The notes beneath the pieces were generated by a model. It was not told the DNA's origin. It saw only the letters and a list, made by a program, of their open reading frames with translations, and made no database searches. The translations under genes were made by a program, and so were the position numbers. Below, piece after piece: positions 24,845 through 33,981 of a stretch of DNA of 47,451 nt (within the stretch, counting starts at the first letter, position 1; the number at the start of each line of letters is the position of its first letter). This DNA is from Propionispora hippei DSM 15287 (GTDB lineage Bacteria; Bacillota; Negativicutes; Propionisporales; Propionisporaceae): contig NZ_FQZD01000028.1 of NCBI RefSeq assembly GCF_900141835.1, positions 1-47,451 of the forward strand, in the 5' to 3' direction.

Positions 24845-26848
24845 ATGCCACAAGGTCCTTCTTTTTGGTTCGATACACGGGTTTATCTGGCTGTGTCGGC
24901 TGCGTTACTTATGATTATCGTTTTTTATAACCGCTATTTTGCCATATTGGGAGTTATCCTGTTATTTGTGCTGTACATGTATGGCAAAGAGCGCTATGCT
25001 CAGCAGCAGCGGGCGTTAAACGTGTATTTGAACTCCATGTCCCAGACCATTGACCAGGCGACCTGCTATGCTCTGCAAAATCTGCCCGTAGCTATCGCTA
25101 TCGTGGACGCCGAAGGACGTCTGCACTGGTTTAATTCTGTCCTGACCGACTGGGGTAAAGGGGAAGTTGAACAGGGCCAGGAACTCACTGACCTGTGGCC
25201 GGAACTGACTGTTACGAAAATCTGGGGCAAATCGGGTCATTTTATAAAATCGGTCGGTGACAGGCATTTTCAGGTCATTCATAAAATGCTCAAAGAAGAT
25301 AATGCTGAACAGGAGTTTATGATTCTTTATATTTCGGATATTTCCGCCAGCGAGCGGGAACGGGCCCAGTGCAGCATGTCCTTGCCCGTGCTGGCTCATA
25401 TTCAGATTGATAATTATGATGATGTCCTGTTTGGGTTGAATGAGAAACAACGCAGCGTCATTTTGGCGGAAGTTAATAACTTACTGGTCGAATGGGTGAC
25501 CGAGCTGGACGGCTTTTTGAAAAAATACGCCGAAGACATGTACTTTGCTATTTTTGACCGCCAAGCGCTGACGAGAGCTATGCAGGATAAATTCGATATT
25601 CTTGACCGTGTCCGGGCGGTTCAGGCCGGCAACCGGATTCCGGTAACCCTAAGCATCGGCGTGGCGGCCGACGAAGCCACTGTAGGCGAACTGGGCCAGC
25701 GGGCGCAGAGCGGTCTGGACTTGGCGCTAGGGCGCGGCGGTGATCAGGTTACCGTCCATATTGACGGTAAGGTTCAATTTTACGGCGGTAAAACCAAGGC
25801 GGCCGAGAAAAACACGCGGGTTAAAGCCCGGGTGGTGGCGCAGGCTATCAAGGAAATCCTGGGTGATGCCCAGCGGGTGCTGATTATGGGGCATGCGACC
25901 GAGGACTTTGACAGTCTGGGGGCGGCGATTGGCGTTGCCAGAATGGCCCGCTATCTGGAACGGGAAACGCACATTGTGGTCAGCCAGCCCGGCGTGGCGG
26001 TCAATAAGCTGCAGCTGCTGCTGGAAGAATACGACGAGTACCAGGATTTCTTCATTACACCGGAAGAAGCGGTGGGGCAAGGAACAGAGGATACGCTGCT
26101 GGTAGTGGTCGATACCCACCGGCCGGAGCTGACGGCTGCGCCGGCACTGCTGGAGCGGATTGAGCGGATTATTCTGATTGACCATCACCGGCGTTCCGAG
26201 TCGTTTATTGCCAATCCTTTTTTGGTGTACCTCGAACCGTCGGCGTCGTCCACCTCGGAATTGATTACCGAGCTGCTTATGTATTTTGATAACAAGCTGG
26301 ACCTGACCCGGATCGAGGCGACGGCTTTGTATGCCGGAATTGTGGTGGATACTAAAAACTTCGCCGTGCAGACCGGGGTAAGAACCTTTGAGGCTGCCTC
26401 ATTCCTGCGGCGGGCCGGTGCTGATCCGCGCCTGGTGAAGCATCTGTTCCGCGTCGATTTCGATATTGTCAAGGCGCGGGCTGAGATTATCCGCAATATT
26501 GAAATGCTGCCGGGCGGCGTGGTTATTGCCACCTGCCCCTATCATATAAAAAATGCTCAAATGGTATCGGCCCAGGCCGCCGATGCCATGCTGCGCATCG
26601 AAGGAGCCCGGATGAGCTTCGTGCTGTTCCCGCTGGAGGACGGTGTGGGCATCAGCGCCCGTTCCAGTGATGACGTCAATGTCCAGGTTATCATGGAGGA
26701 ATTTGGCGGCGGTGGCCATCAAACCATGGCTGGGGCACAGCTTAAACGGGCGGACATCGATGACGTGAAGCAGCGGGTCATTGAACTCAGCGCTAACTAT
26801 ATAAGGGAGAGTGACGAGAATGAAAGTAATCCTACAACAAGAAGTTAA
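24845..26848 (+). CDS. gdpP: Cyclic-di-AMP phosphodiesterase GdpP
   Basis: A 667-residue membrane-anchored c-di-AMP phosphodiesterase. Two N-terminal helices (residues ~10-50) are followed by a PAS-like domain (~70-165), a degenerate GGDEF domain (~175-310), and a DHH/DHHA1 catalytic part. Catalytic motifs are visible: IMGHATEDFDSLGAAIG near residue 350, VDTHRPE, IDHHRR near 440, and GGGHQTMAGAQ near 620. It lowers c-di-AMP, which controls potassium uptake, wall and osmotic balance. ATG 24845 follows TATGGAGGCG. Its 3' end overlaps rplI by 29 bases. Confidence 0.94.
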   Translation: MPQGPSFWFDTRVYLAVSAALLMIIVFYNRYFAILGVILLFVLYMYGKERYAQQQRALNVYLNSMSQTIDQATCYALQNLPVAIAIVDAEGRLHWFNSVLTDWGKGEVEQGQELTDLWPELTVTKIWGKSGHFIKSVGDRHFQVIHKMLKEDNAEQEFMILYISDISASERERAQCSMSLPVLAHIQIDNYDDVLFGLNEKQRSVILAEVNNLLVEWVTELDGFLKKYAEDMYFAIFDRQALTRAMQDKFDILDRVRAVQAGNRIPVTLSIGVAADEATVGELGQRAQSGLDLALGRGGDQVTVHIDGKVQFYGGKTKAAEKNTRVKARVVAQAIKEILGDAQRVLIMGHATEDFDSLGAAIGVARMARYLERETHIVVSQPGVAVNKLQLLLEEYDEYQDFFITPEEAVGQGTEDTLLVVVDTHRPELTAAPALLERIERIILIDHHRRSESFIANPFLVYLEPSASSTSELITELLMYFDNKLDLTRIEATALYAGIVVDTKNFAVQTGVRTFEAASFLRRAGADPRLVKHLFRVDFDIVKARAEIIRNIEMLPGGVVIATCPYHIKNAQMVSAQAADAMLRIEGARMSFVLFPLEDGVGISARSSDDVNVQVIMEEFGGGGHQTMAGAQLKRADIDDVKQRVIELSANYIRESDENESNPTTRS

Positions 26849-27266
26849 GAAGCTCGGCAAAAAAGGGGAAATTCTTGAAGTATCGGAAGGGTATGCCCGC
26901 AACTATTTACTGCCGCAGAAACTGGCTATTATAGCTAACAATAGCACCATTAACGAAACCAAGCAGAAAAAGGCCTCGGAAGAACGCAAGCACCAGCAGC
27001 AGGTGGATGAGGCAACGGTGTTGGCGGCGCAAATTTCCAAGGTGGAAGTATCGATTGCCGTAAAAACCGGTGAAGGCGGTAAGCTGTTCGGCTCAGTTAC
27101 CGGTAAGGATGTGGCCGAAGCGTTAGTTGCCCAGCATGGCATTGAGGTTGACAAACGCAAAATCGAGCTGAAGGAAACCATCAAATCTTTGGGCACTTAT
27201 CCGGCGATTATCCGGATTCATCCGGAGATCACAGCCAAAATCCAGGTCCATATCCGGGCACAATAG
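26820..27266 (+). CDS. rplI: 50S ribosomal protein L9
   Basis: A 148-residue L9 with the N-terminal domain MKVILQQEVKKLGKKGEILEV and GYARNYLLP, a long central helix rich in Lys/Glu/Gln, and the C-terminal KLFGSVTGKDVAEAL domain. ATG 26820 is chosen as the conserved MKVILQ start; a GTG at 26811 is less likely. It lies inside the end of gdpP and is translationally coupled. Confidence 0.96.
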   Translation: MKVILQQEVKKLGKKGEILEVSEGYARNYLLPQKLAIIANNSTINETKQKKASEERKHQQQVDEATVLAAQISKVEVSIAVKTGEGGKLFGSVTGKDVAEALVAQHGIEVDKRKIELKETIKSLGTYPAIIRIHPEITAKIQVHIRAQ

Positions 27267-27330
27267 CGCGCGAACGGACAATAGATAAAATAGTAGTGGT
27301 TCGTTCGGAACATAGAAAGGAAATAACAGC

Positions 27331-29262
27331 ATGAAAGACTTTTTTAATAAGTTTCTGCGAACCGAGTCAATGGAACAAAAAACATCGTCAGACGAACAAT
27401 TAAAACGCCAGGTGGCTTCCCTGTACGGCCTTTTTTCCGGCATTATGGGGGCCGAGAAGGTGGTGCTGCGGGCCGGCAAGCTGGACGCGCTGGAATTGAT
27501 GCGTTCCGAGAGCCTGCCGGAACGGGTGCTGGCCTTGCAAAAAGTCGTATTTGAGGATCCGACGGTGGATAAACTGCCGCTGCCGGAGGAGATTCCGGAT
27601 ATTCTGGAAGAAATTGAGGATGAACTGGCCGATCTGATGGCCCGTCGCACAGTGGAAGAAAAGCTGGAGAAAAAAATTGCGGAAAAGATGGAAGAACGCC
27701 ATCAGGAATATGTGAAAGAAATCAAGATGCAAGTGCTGAAGGAAGAACAAAACAGCGTGGAAAATCCGCAGACCCTGAAAAAATACGCCATGCTGGAGGT
27801 GCTGGAGCAAAAAGGACTGACCAAATCAGCCATGGAATTGCTGCGTCCGGCGGCATTGGGAGAAATCGTGGGTCAGGAACGGGCGATTGAAGCCCTGCGG
27901 GCCAAGTTGGCTTCGCCTTATCCGCAGCATCTGATCCTGTACGGACCACCCGGCGTCGGCAAGACTACGGCGGCCCGGCTGGTGTTGGAAGAAGCCAAGA
28001 AGATGAAAATTACGCCCTTTGCACCGGATGCGCCGTTTATTGAAGTTGACGGCACCAGCCTGCGCTGGGATTCCCGCGATATGACCAATCCGCTGCTAGG
28101 ATCGGTCCACGATCCTATTTATCAGGGGGCGCGGCGAGATCTGGCCGAGACCGGTATCCCCGAACCCAAACCGGGGTTGGTAACCGATGCGCACGCCGGG
28201 ATTTTGTTTATTGATGAAATCGGCGAAATGGACCCTTTATTGCAGAATAAGCTGCTCAAGGTACTGGAGGATAAGAGGGTGTCGTTTGAGTCGGCCTACT
28301 ATGATCCGACCGATAGCAATATCCCTAAATATATTAAAAAACTGTTTGAGGAAGGGGCACCGGCTGATTTTATTCTTATCGGGGCTACCACCCGTGATAC
28401 GGAGGATATCAATCCGGCTATTCGCTCCCGCTGTGCCGAAATTTACTTTGAACCACTGACGCCGAAGCACATTGAAGAGATTATCTATAACGCGGCGCAA
28501 AAGCTGGGCGTCGATATGGATGCCGACGTGCCGCGTCTGATCAGTGAATATACTATTGAAGGCCGGAAAGCCATCAATATTCTGTCCGATGCTTACGGGC
28601 TGGCCTTGTATCGCGCCGACAGCGATCCAACCTCGCTGAGTATTGCCAAGGAGGATGTCTACCGGGTAGCCCAGGTGAGCCGCCTGACGCCTTATGTAAC
28701 CCACAAGGCCGCGGCAGTCGCTGAGGTGGGTAAGGTATTCGGTCTCGGCGTAGCCGGCTATCTAGGCTCGGTGCTGGAGATCGAGGCGGTGGCCTTCCCG
28801 CTGACGGAAGCCGGCAAAGGCAGTATTCGGTTTAACGACACAGCCGGCAGCATGGCTAAGGATTCGGTCTTTAACGCTGCTGCGGTGGTCCGTAAGATTA
28901 CCGGCGAAGACTTGAACAATTACGACATTCACATCAATATTATCGGCGGCGGCCGGATTGACGGTCCGTCGGCCGGCACAGCCATTACGGCGGCCATCAT
29001 TTCCGCCATTACTGGACAGGCCATCCGGCAGAATGTAGCCATTACCGGCGAAATTTCTATTCAGGGTAAGGTCAAGGCGGTCGGCGGCGTCTTTGAAAAA
29101 GCCTACGGTGCCAAGCAAGCCGGCATTACTACGATGATTATTCCGAAGGAAAACGAGCAGGATATTCCGCAGTCCCATCTAGGACTGGAAATTTGTCCGG
29201 TGGATACAGTGGAAGAAGCCTTGCAGATTTTATTTGCTGAGATCGAACAAATCAGCGCCTGA
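27331..29262 (+). CDS. lonC: Lon-family ATP-dependent protease (LonC type)
   Basis: A 643-residue Lon-type protease of the sporulator-associated LonC/LonB group. It lacks the large N-terminal substrate domain of LonA. An N-terminal coiled-coil-like charged region (~95-155) is followed by the AAA+ module with Walker A LYGPPGVGKTTAARL (~residue 203) and Walker B FIDEIGEMDP. The protease domain has Ser547 in DGPSAGTA and Lys590 in GGVFEKAYGA, the same 43-residue spacing as the E. coli Lon dyad. It lies between rplI and dnaB. A hairpin GTATAGGGATGG/CCGTCCCTATAC at 29270-29297 follows. Confidence 0.9.
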   Translation: MKDFFNKFLRTESMEQKTSSDEQLKRQVASLYGLFSGIMGAEKVVLRAGKLDALELMRSESLPERVLALQKVVFEDPTVDKLPLPEEIPDILEEIEDELADLMARRTVEEKLEKKIAEKMEERHQEYVKEIKMQVLKEEQNSVENPQTLKKYAMLEVLEQKGLTKSAMELLRPAALGEIVGQERAIEALRAKLASPYPQHLILYGPPGVGKTTAARLVLEEAKKMKITPFAPDAPFIEVDGTSLRWDSRDMTNPLLGSVHDPIYQGARRDLAETGIPEPKPGLVTDAHAGILFIDEIGEMDPLLQNKLLKVLEDKRVSFESAYYDPTDSNIPKYIKKLFEEGAPADFILIGATTRDTEDINPAIRSRCAEIYFEPLTPKHIEEIIYNAAQKLGVDMDADVPRLISEYTIEGRKAINILSDAYGLALYRADSDPTSLSIAKEDVYRVAQVSRLTPYVTHKAAAVAEVGKVFGLGVAGYLGSVLEIEAVAFPLTEAGKGSIRFNDTAGSMAKDSVFNAAAVVRKITGEDLNNYDIHINIIGGGRIDGPSAGTAITAAIISAITGQAIRQNVAITGEISIQGKVKAVGGVFEKAYGAKQAGITTMIIPKENEQDIPQSHLGLEICPVDTVEEALQILFAEIEQISA

Positions 29263-29269
29263 CAGGTTG

Positions 29270-29305
29270 GTATAGGGATGGTCTGCCGTCCCTATACTCT
29301 TGTTT
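29270..29305 (+). terminator. Possible terminator between lonC and dnaB
   Basis: A 12-bp stem with a TCTG loop and one mismatch, followed by TCTTGTTTT. It is moderate in strength, so read-through into dnaB is likely. Confidence 0.6.
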
Positions 29306-29351
29306 TAGTCTGCGATCACCGTAAGGTACGAGTGGGTGAGGGGGAATTTGC

Positions 29352-30692
29352 TTGATAGATAGAGTACCACCGCAAAATGTGGAAGCCGAGCAGTCGGTGC
29401 TGGGCGCCATGTTGATCGAACGGGAGGCCATCTCCAAAGTGGCCGAGTTTTTGCGCAAAGAAGATTTTTACCGCGAGGCGCACCGGTTGATTTTCAATGC
29501 CATGCTGCAGCTCTTTAATAAAAACGACGCCGTAGATTTGATTACCGTAACCGAATATTTACGCAAGGAAGAAAAACTGGAGGGAGCCGGTGGTATCTCC
29601 TACATCACTTCGCTGGCCAATGCCGTACCGACAGCGGCCAATGTGCTGTATCACGCCCGGATTATTGAGGAAAAAGCGCTGCTGCGGCAGCTGATAAATT
29701 CGGCCACTGAAATTGCCGGCATGGGCTATGAGGCAACCGAGGAAGTGGCGACGATCTTGGACGAGGCCGAGAAGAAAATCCTGGGGGTTTCCAACCGCAA
29801 GGTCGGCCAGGATTTTACCCCGATCAAAAGTATTATCTTTGGTGCTATTGACAAGATTGAACAGCTCTATGAATCCAAGGGCGGCATCACCGGGCTGGCC
29901 ACAGGCTTTAAGGATCTGGATCAACTGACCTCGGGCCTGCAGCCTTCGGACCTGATCCTGATTGCGGCCCGCCCCAGTATGGGGAAAACTGCCTTTGTGC
30001 TGAATATCGCCCAGCATATTGCGATCCGGGAAAAACAGCCGGTGGCCTTTTTCAGCCTGGAAATGTCCAAGGAGCAGTTAGTGCAGCGTATGCTCTGCGC
30101 CGAGGCTCCCATTGACTCGCAGCGGGTGCGCATCGGCCAGTTGGAGGATAAGGACTGGCCCAAGCTGATCAAGGCGGCAGACCGGCTGTCGTCTTCACCT
30201 GTCTTCATTGACGATACGCCGGGCATCAGCGTGGTGGAACTGCGCGCCAAGGCTCGGCGGCTGAAAATTGAACACGGGCTGAAGCTGATCATCATTGACT
30301 ATCTGCAGCTCATGCAGGGTGGCAACAGCGGTCGCAGCGGCGAGAATCGCCAGCAGGAAATTTCGGAAATTTCCCGCTCGCTGAAATCACTGGCCCGTGA
30401 ACTCAATGTGCCGGTTATCGCACTCTCGCAGCTTAGCCGCAGCGTCGAGTCCCGTCAGGTGAAAAAACCGATGCTAAGCGACCTGCGGGAATCGGGCTCA
30501 CTGGAGCAGGATGCCGATATCGTCTCCTTCCTGTACCGGGAAGACTACTATAATCCTGATACGGAGAAGAAAAATATTACCGAAGTCATTATTGCCAAGC
30601 ACCGTAACGGCCCGGTGGATACGGTCCAGCTCTTTTTCCATAAGCAATTTACTAAATTTGATAATCTGACCCGCATGGAAGGACCACCATAA
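29352..30692 (+). CDS. dnaB: Replicative DNA helicase DnaB
   Basis: A 446-residue hexameric replicative helicase. The N-terminal domain (PPQNVEAEQSVLGAMLIE through SLANAVPTAANVLYHA) and the RecA-like C-terminal domain are both complete: Walker A AARPSMGKTAFVLNIA, GVEM-type FFSLEMSKEQLVQRML, Walker B LIIIDYLQLMQG and DLRESGSLEQDADIV. No intein is present. Start is TTG 29352 after GAGGGGG. A terminator follows. Confidence 0.96.
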   Translation: MIDRVPPQNVEAEQSVLGAMLIEREAISKVAEFLRKEDFYREAHRLIFNAMLQLFNKNDAVDLITVTEYLRKEEKLEGAGGISYITSLANAVPTAANVLYHARIIEEKALLRQLINSATEIAGMGYEATEEVATILDEAEKKILGVSNRKVGQDFTPIKSIIFGAIDKIEQLYESKGGITGLATGFKDLDQLTSGLQPSDLILIAARPSMGKTAFVLNIAQHIAIREKQPVAFFSLEMSKEQLVQRMLCAEAPIDSQRVRIGQLEDKDWPKLIKAADRLSSSPVFIDDTPGISVVELRAKARRLKIEHGLKLIIIDYLQLMQGGNSGRSGENRQQEISEISRSLKSLARELNVPVIALSQLSRSVESRQVKKPMLSDLRESGSLEQDADIVSFLYREDYYNPDTEKKNITEVIIAKHRNGPVDTVQLFFHKQFTKFDNLTRMEGPP

Positions 30693-30710
30693 AGTCCGGA
30701 TGTAAGGTAT

Positions 30711-30752
30711 GCCAAAGGCGCCAAACAGGTGCTTTTGGCTTTTGTTTTTTTT
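30711..30752 (+). terminator. Terminator after dnaB
   Basis: GCCAAAGGCGCC pairs with GGTGCTTTTGGC around AAACA, followed by a T-rich run. Confidence 0.85.
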
Positions 30753-30764
30753 GACGAGCGGGTA

Positions 30765-30826
30765 TTGCTTCCGGCGCTTGGTTTGATTATAATGAGTATG
30801 TGATTATATGAGCGTATATTCATATA
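30765..30826 (+). promoter_or_regulatory. Promoter and ArsR/SmtB-type operator of the metal-efflux operon
   Basis: TTGCTT (30765-30770) and TATAAT (30788-30793) are spaced by 17 bases. Just downstream, TATATGA at 30805-30811 and TCATATA at 30820-30826 form an inverted repeat over an eight-base centre, close to the ArsR/SmtB 12-2-12 operator pattern. A repressor bound there would block the start of transcription. Confidence 0.75.
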
Positions 30827-30850
30827 CGCACTAAAGCGAGGTGCTCATTG

Positions 30851-31213
30851 ATGAAAGGAAAACTGGCAGACTGCGGTGATAATCTGTGCGTGGAAGAGCG
30901 GCGGCTAGCCGTGATAAAAGATAGCATGCTGGATGAAGAAATCTTTTTGGATGTGGCCGATACCTTTCAGGTGCTGAGCGAACCAACGCGGGTCAAGATT
31001 GTCTTTGTTTTGGCCGAGGCCGAGGAACTCTGTGTGCACCATATTGCCACTCTGCTTAATATGTCGCCGTCGGCCGTATCCCATCAGTTGCGGCTGCTGC
31101 GAAATATGCGCCTGGTAAAAACCCGTAAGGAGGCGCAGCACGTATATTATTCCCTGAGCGACGGCCATATTGTGCAACTGTTTCGTCAATGCCTTGAGCA
31201 TATTGAAGAGTGA
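30851..31213 (+). CDS. ArsR/SmtB-family metal-responsive repressor
   Basis: A 120-residue winged-helix repressor. DNA-recognition region: CVHHIATLLNMSPSAVSHQLRLLRNMRLV. The C-terminal helix DGHIVQLFRQCLEHIEE reproduces the alpha-5 zinc site of SmtB/CzrA (Asp, His+2, His+13, Glu+16). Two N-terminal cysteines (in DCGDNLC) and the Cys of ELCVHH could make part of a CadC-like alpha-3N site, although the usual CxC is here CVHH. Start ATG 30851; a TTG lies one codon upstream. It lies 10 bases before the P-type ATPase and probably represses the operon until Zn, Cd or Pb binds. Confidence 0.88.
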   Translation: MKGKLADCGDNLCVEERRLAVIKDSMLDEEIFLDVADTFQVLSEPTRVKIVFVLAEAEELCVHHIATLLNMSPSAVSHQLRLLRNMRLVKTRKEAQHVYYSLSDGHIVQLFRQCLEHIEE

Positions 31214-31223
31214 GGTGGTTTCT

Positions 31224-33149
31224 GTGGAGAAGACAACTATATTAGAGAAACCTAAACCGCAGGCAAGCTGCGGTCACGGCCACGAACATACCCATGGCGG
31301 CCATACCAAGGATTATATAATTATAGCCGTGACGGCGCTGCTGACCGGCGGTTACTGGTTTGGGCTGCTGCCCAGCATCGCAGGTATAGATGCTGCGTTG
31401 ATTGCCGCTATCCTTTGCGGTTATCCGATCGTTAGTGAAGCTATCCGGGCCATCTGGCAGCGGGGTGATACCAAGGTGGGGCTGTTGGTCAGCATCGCCA
31501 TCATTGCTTCGCTTGCTATCGGTGAATATTTTGCCGCCGCCGAAGTAGCGCTGATTATGACGATCGGCGAGCTGCTGGAGCATATGACGTTGGAGAAAGC
31601 CAATTCGGCGCTCCAGAAGCTGGCCGGACTGGCGCCGCTTAAGGCGCGCCTGTTAAAAGACGGTGTGGAGCAGGAGATTGCCGCCGAAGCCGTGCAGGTT
31701 GGCGACCGGTTGCTGGTTAAACCGGGGGATAAAATTCCCGTTGACGGTCTGGTTACTGCCGGTTATGCCTCGGTGGATCAATCGGCGATCACCGGCGAAT
31801 CCATTCCATTGGAGCGGCGGGAGGGAGATACAGTTTTCGGCGGTACCCTGGCAACGTCAGGCAGTATCGAACTGGTGGCTACCAAGGTCGGGCAGGATAC
31901 GGCGCTGGGGCATATTATCAATATGGTCAGGGAAGCCCAGGAAAGTAAGGCGCCGATTGCCCGGATGATTGACCGCTGGGCCAACTGGTTTGTGCCGCTT
32001 AGTTTGACGATTGCCTTGCTGGTCTATCTGGTGACAGGCGACATTGTCCGGGGTGTTACCATTCTGATTGTTTTTTGTCCCTGCGCCATGTTGCTCAGTA
32101 CGCCTACCGCTGTCGCCGCCGCTATTGGCGCGGCTGCCCGGCGGGGGATTTTGATCAAGGGTGGCGAGGTCCTGGAATCGGCCGGACGGATTGATACCAT
32201 TTTGTTTGACAAAACCGGCACGATTACGCTCGGCAAGCCTCAGGTAAAGGCGGTCCGCTGCTTCGGTAGCCGCGACCGGGCTTTTATATTGGGGATAGCG
32301 GCCGGTATTGAAAAACGTTCGGAGCACCATTTGGCCAAGGCCATCCTGCAGTCAGCCGCAGAAGAAGACATTCTGCCGGTCGAGCCGGATAGCTGGCGTC
32401 CGGTTATTGGGCAAGGGATTATCGCCGGTTATGAAGGGATTGGCTATCTATTAGGTAATAAGGCTTTGTTAACTGGCCGTGACATCGTACTAACCGCCGA
32501 GCAGGTCGCCTATTGCGACGCGGAACAGGCTCTGGGAGGCACGGTGGTTTTCCTGGTGGAAGGCGACGCGGTGGCGGGCATGCTGGTCATTGAAGACCCT
32601 ATTCGCCAGGAGGCGGCCGAGGTGCTTAGTACCCTGTATCCTAAGCAGGTTGCCAGTCTGGTCATGCTAACAGGCGACGCTGCCGCCGCCGGCCATGCGA
32701 TTGGCAGCCGCCTGAACATTCCGGTCATTCACGGCGACTTGCTGCCGGGAGATAAAGTGAATTTTATCAAGGAATATCAGGCTGCCGGCGGCAAAGTGGC
32801 GATGATTGGCGACGGTATCAACGACGCGCCGGCTCTGGTCAAGGCCGACATTGGGATTGCCATGGGCTGCACCGGCACCGATATTGCCATCGAAGCGGCC
32901 GATATTGCGCTCTTGTCGGACGATTTGCGGAAAATACCGGAAGCCATTCAGGTAAGCCGGCGTGCTTATAAAACGATTGGACAAAATATTGTAGTGGCCA
33001 ATCTGATCAATATAGTCGCTATCGGCTTTGCCGCCGTAGGCATATTGGGGCCGGTGGCTGCCGCCATTGTCCATAATGCCGGTTCCATTCTGGTGGTGCT
33101 AAACTCGGCCCGCTTGCTGCGCACGGCTGAAACGGTAAATGTAGCTTAA
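31224..33149 (+). CDS. P1B-type heavy-metal efflux ATPase
   Basis: A 641-residue P1B ATPase expelling soft divalent metals across the cytoplasmic membrane. The N-terminus lacks an HMA domain and instead has a His/Cys-rich tail (CGHGHEHTHGGH). Motifs: ITGES (actuator), CPC in IVFCPCAMLLSTPT, DKTGT phosphorylation site, HP-locus variant SEHHLAKAI, GDGINDAP, and a final helix VHNAGSILVVLNS. CPC points to Zn/Cd/Pb; the final-helix HN-GS pattern differs from the Asp-containing helix of typical ZntA. Start GTG 31224 follows GAGGTGG; an open frame from 31170 overlaps the repressor and has no RBS. A GAGAA/TTCTC hairpin follows. Confidence 0.88.
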   Translation: MEKTTILEKPKPQASCGHGHEHTHGGHTKDYIIIAVTALLTGGYWFGLLPSIAGIDAALIAAILCGYPIVSEAIRAIWQRGDTKVGLLVSIAIIASLAIGEYFAAAEVALIMTIGELLEHMTLEKANSALQKLAGLAPLKARLLKDGVEQEIAAEAVQVGDRLLVKPGDKIPVDGLVTAGYASVDQSAITGESIPLERREGDTVFGGTLATSGSIELVATKVGQDTALGHIINMVREAQESKAPIARMIDRWANWFVPLSLTIALLVYLVTGDIVRGVTILIVFCPCAMLLSTPTAVAAAIGAAARRGILIKGGEVLESAGRIDTILFDKTGTITLGKPQVKAVRCFGSRDRAFILGIAAGIEKRSEHHLAKAILQSAAEEDILPVEPDSWRPVIGQGIIAGYEGIGYLLGNKALLTGRDIVLTAEQVAYCDAEQALGGTVVFLVEGDAVAGMLVIEDPIRQEAAEVLSTLYPKQVASLVMLTGDAAAAGHAIGSRLNIPVIHGDLLPGDKVNFIKEYQAAGGKVAMIGDGINDAPALVKADIGIAMGCTGTDIAIEAADIALLSDDLRKIPEAIQVSRRAYKTIGQNIVVANLINIVAIGFAAVGILGPVAAAIVHNAGSILVVLNSARLLRTAETVNVA

Positions 33150-33225
33150 GAGAAGATTAATTTCTCATGTTGAGAGTTTTCGTCTTTGCCATACAGTCCT
33201 CATTAAATCGGTGGCTCATAGCTAA

Positions 33226-33251
33226 CCGCTCCGTTGTCACTAACGGAGCGG
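33226..33251. other. Strong hairpin downstream of the metal ATPase gene
   Basis: CCGCTCCGTT and AACGGAGCGG form a perfect 10-bp stem with a six-base loop. No T run follows, so it may stabilise the transcript end or bind a regulator of the next small gene. Confidence 0.5.
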
Positions 33252-33319
33252 CTAACTTGGTATGGTTTCCCAGTACCCTGGATATACTGTGGTTGATATG
33301 ATAAAAGGGGGTCTGGCGG

Positions 33320-33517
33320 ATGGTCAGGGTCTGTCCAAGCTGTTCCCATGTGGATATGGAAAAATTACAGGACATGCTGCAGGAGTTAGATTTACAGGTC
33401 GAATGTATCGGTGAATGCGGTCAGCATGAAGACCAGAGCTTTGGGTATATCAATGATGAACTGGTCATCAAAGATAGCGAGGAAGAATTTCTTGACGTGG
33501 TGCGCCGCAATCTGTAG
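33320..33517 (+). CDS. DUF1450-like small protein
   Basis: A 65-residue acidic protein beginning MVRVCPSCSHVD, with a CxxC pair, a second Cys region (ECIGECGQ), and an acidic tail EEEFLDVVRR. It resembles the DUF1450 family of Firmicutes small proteins with thioredoxin-like features. A role in metal or redox handling is inferred only from the cysteines and the neighbouring metal operon. ATG 33320 is preceded by a GGGGG-containing RBS region. Confidence 0.65.
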   Translation: MVRVCPSCSHVDMEKLQDMLQELDLQVECIGECGQHEDQSFGYINDELVIKDSEEEFLDVVRRNL

Positions 33518-33530
33518 AAAAAAGGTCGAT

Positions 33531-33585
33531 ACGACTAAGAGCTCCAAATCCGGTAACCTGTTCCGGATTTGGGGCTCTTAGTCGT
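33531..33585. terminator. 23-bp inverted repeat, likely bidirectional terminator
   Basis: The arms at 33531-33553 and 33563-33585 are complementary over 23 bases with one T-G mismatch. The sequence continues AAAAC on the plus strand with no T run. It marks the point where the AT-rich island begins. Confidence 0.6.
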
Positions 33586-33645
33586 AAAACGGCGCTGGTT
33601 CTGGCAATACAGAGTTAAGATGATTGAAAAATGATATTAATTTTA

Positions 33646-33912
33646 CAATAAATATCAATAGACGACAAAAAGATACATTAAATACTTTTATTTTAATTAA
33701 AGGAATATAATGGAATATGAAGAAGGTATTACAGTGCAATTTTTCAAAGAAAATTCAAAGAAAATGTAATATGAGAAGCAGGCAGGAGGAGTGTTGAGAG
33801 AGTTTGGGGGAATGAACTATTTTGAACCTTCATTCTACAAAAATAAGAGTTTTCAAGCGAGGGGCTAGTAGGAAGATTGTGTGGCGTAATAACAAAAAGT
33901 TGTCAACCGGGG
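33646..33912 (+). repeat. Duplicated leader, copy 1
   Basis: About 267 bases, starting at CAATAAATATCAATA and ending near TTGTCAAC. They match 35649-35917 in the same order with roughly one difference in ten. Both copies hold a TATAAT box (33706-33711 here) after an AT-rich tract, and an 18-codon ORF. The copy ends shortly before a membrane protein gene. A 12-bp palindrome GGGAACGTTCCC at 33911-33922 is present only beside this copy. Confidence 0.85.
33812..33868 (+). CDS. Candidate 18-residue ORF in the leader, copy 1
   Basis: ATG to TAG with the predicted peptide MNYFEPSFYKNKSFQARG, preceded by GGGGGA close to the start. The same ORF is found in the second leader with one amino acid change. 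It is aromatic and basic. It could be a leader peptide, a small secreted signal, or simply part of a conserved untranslated RNA; coding is not proven. Confidence 0.35.
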   Translation: MNYFEPSFYKNKSFQARG

Positions 33913-33981
33913 GAACGTTCCCGGATGTCCCCCCCAATATGGTTCAGCTAATAACAAACGCTATTTGAAAGGGGGATTTAC

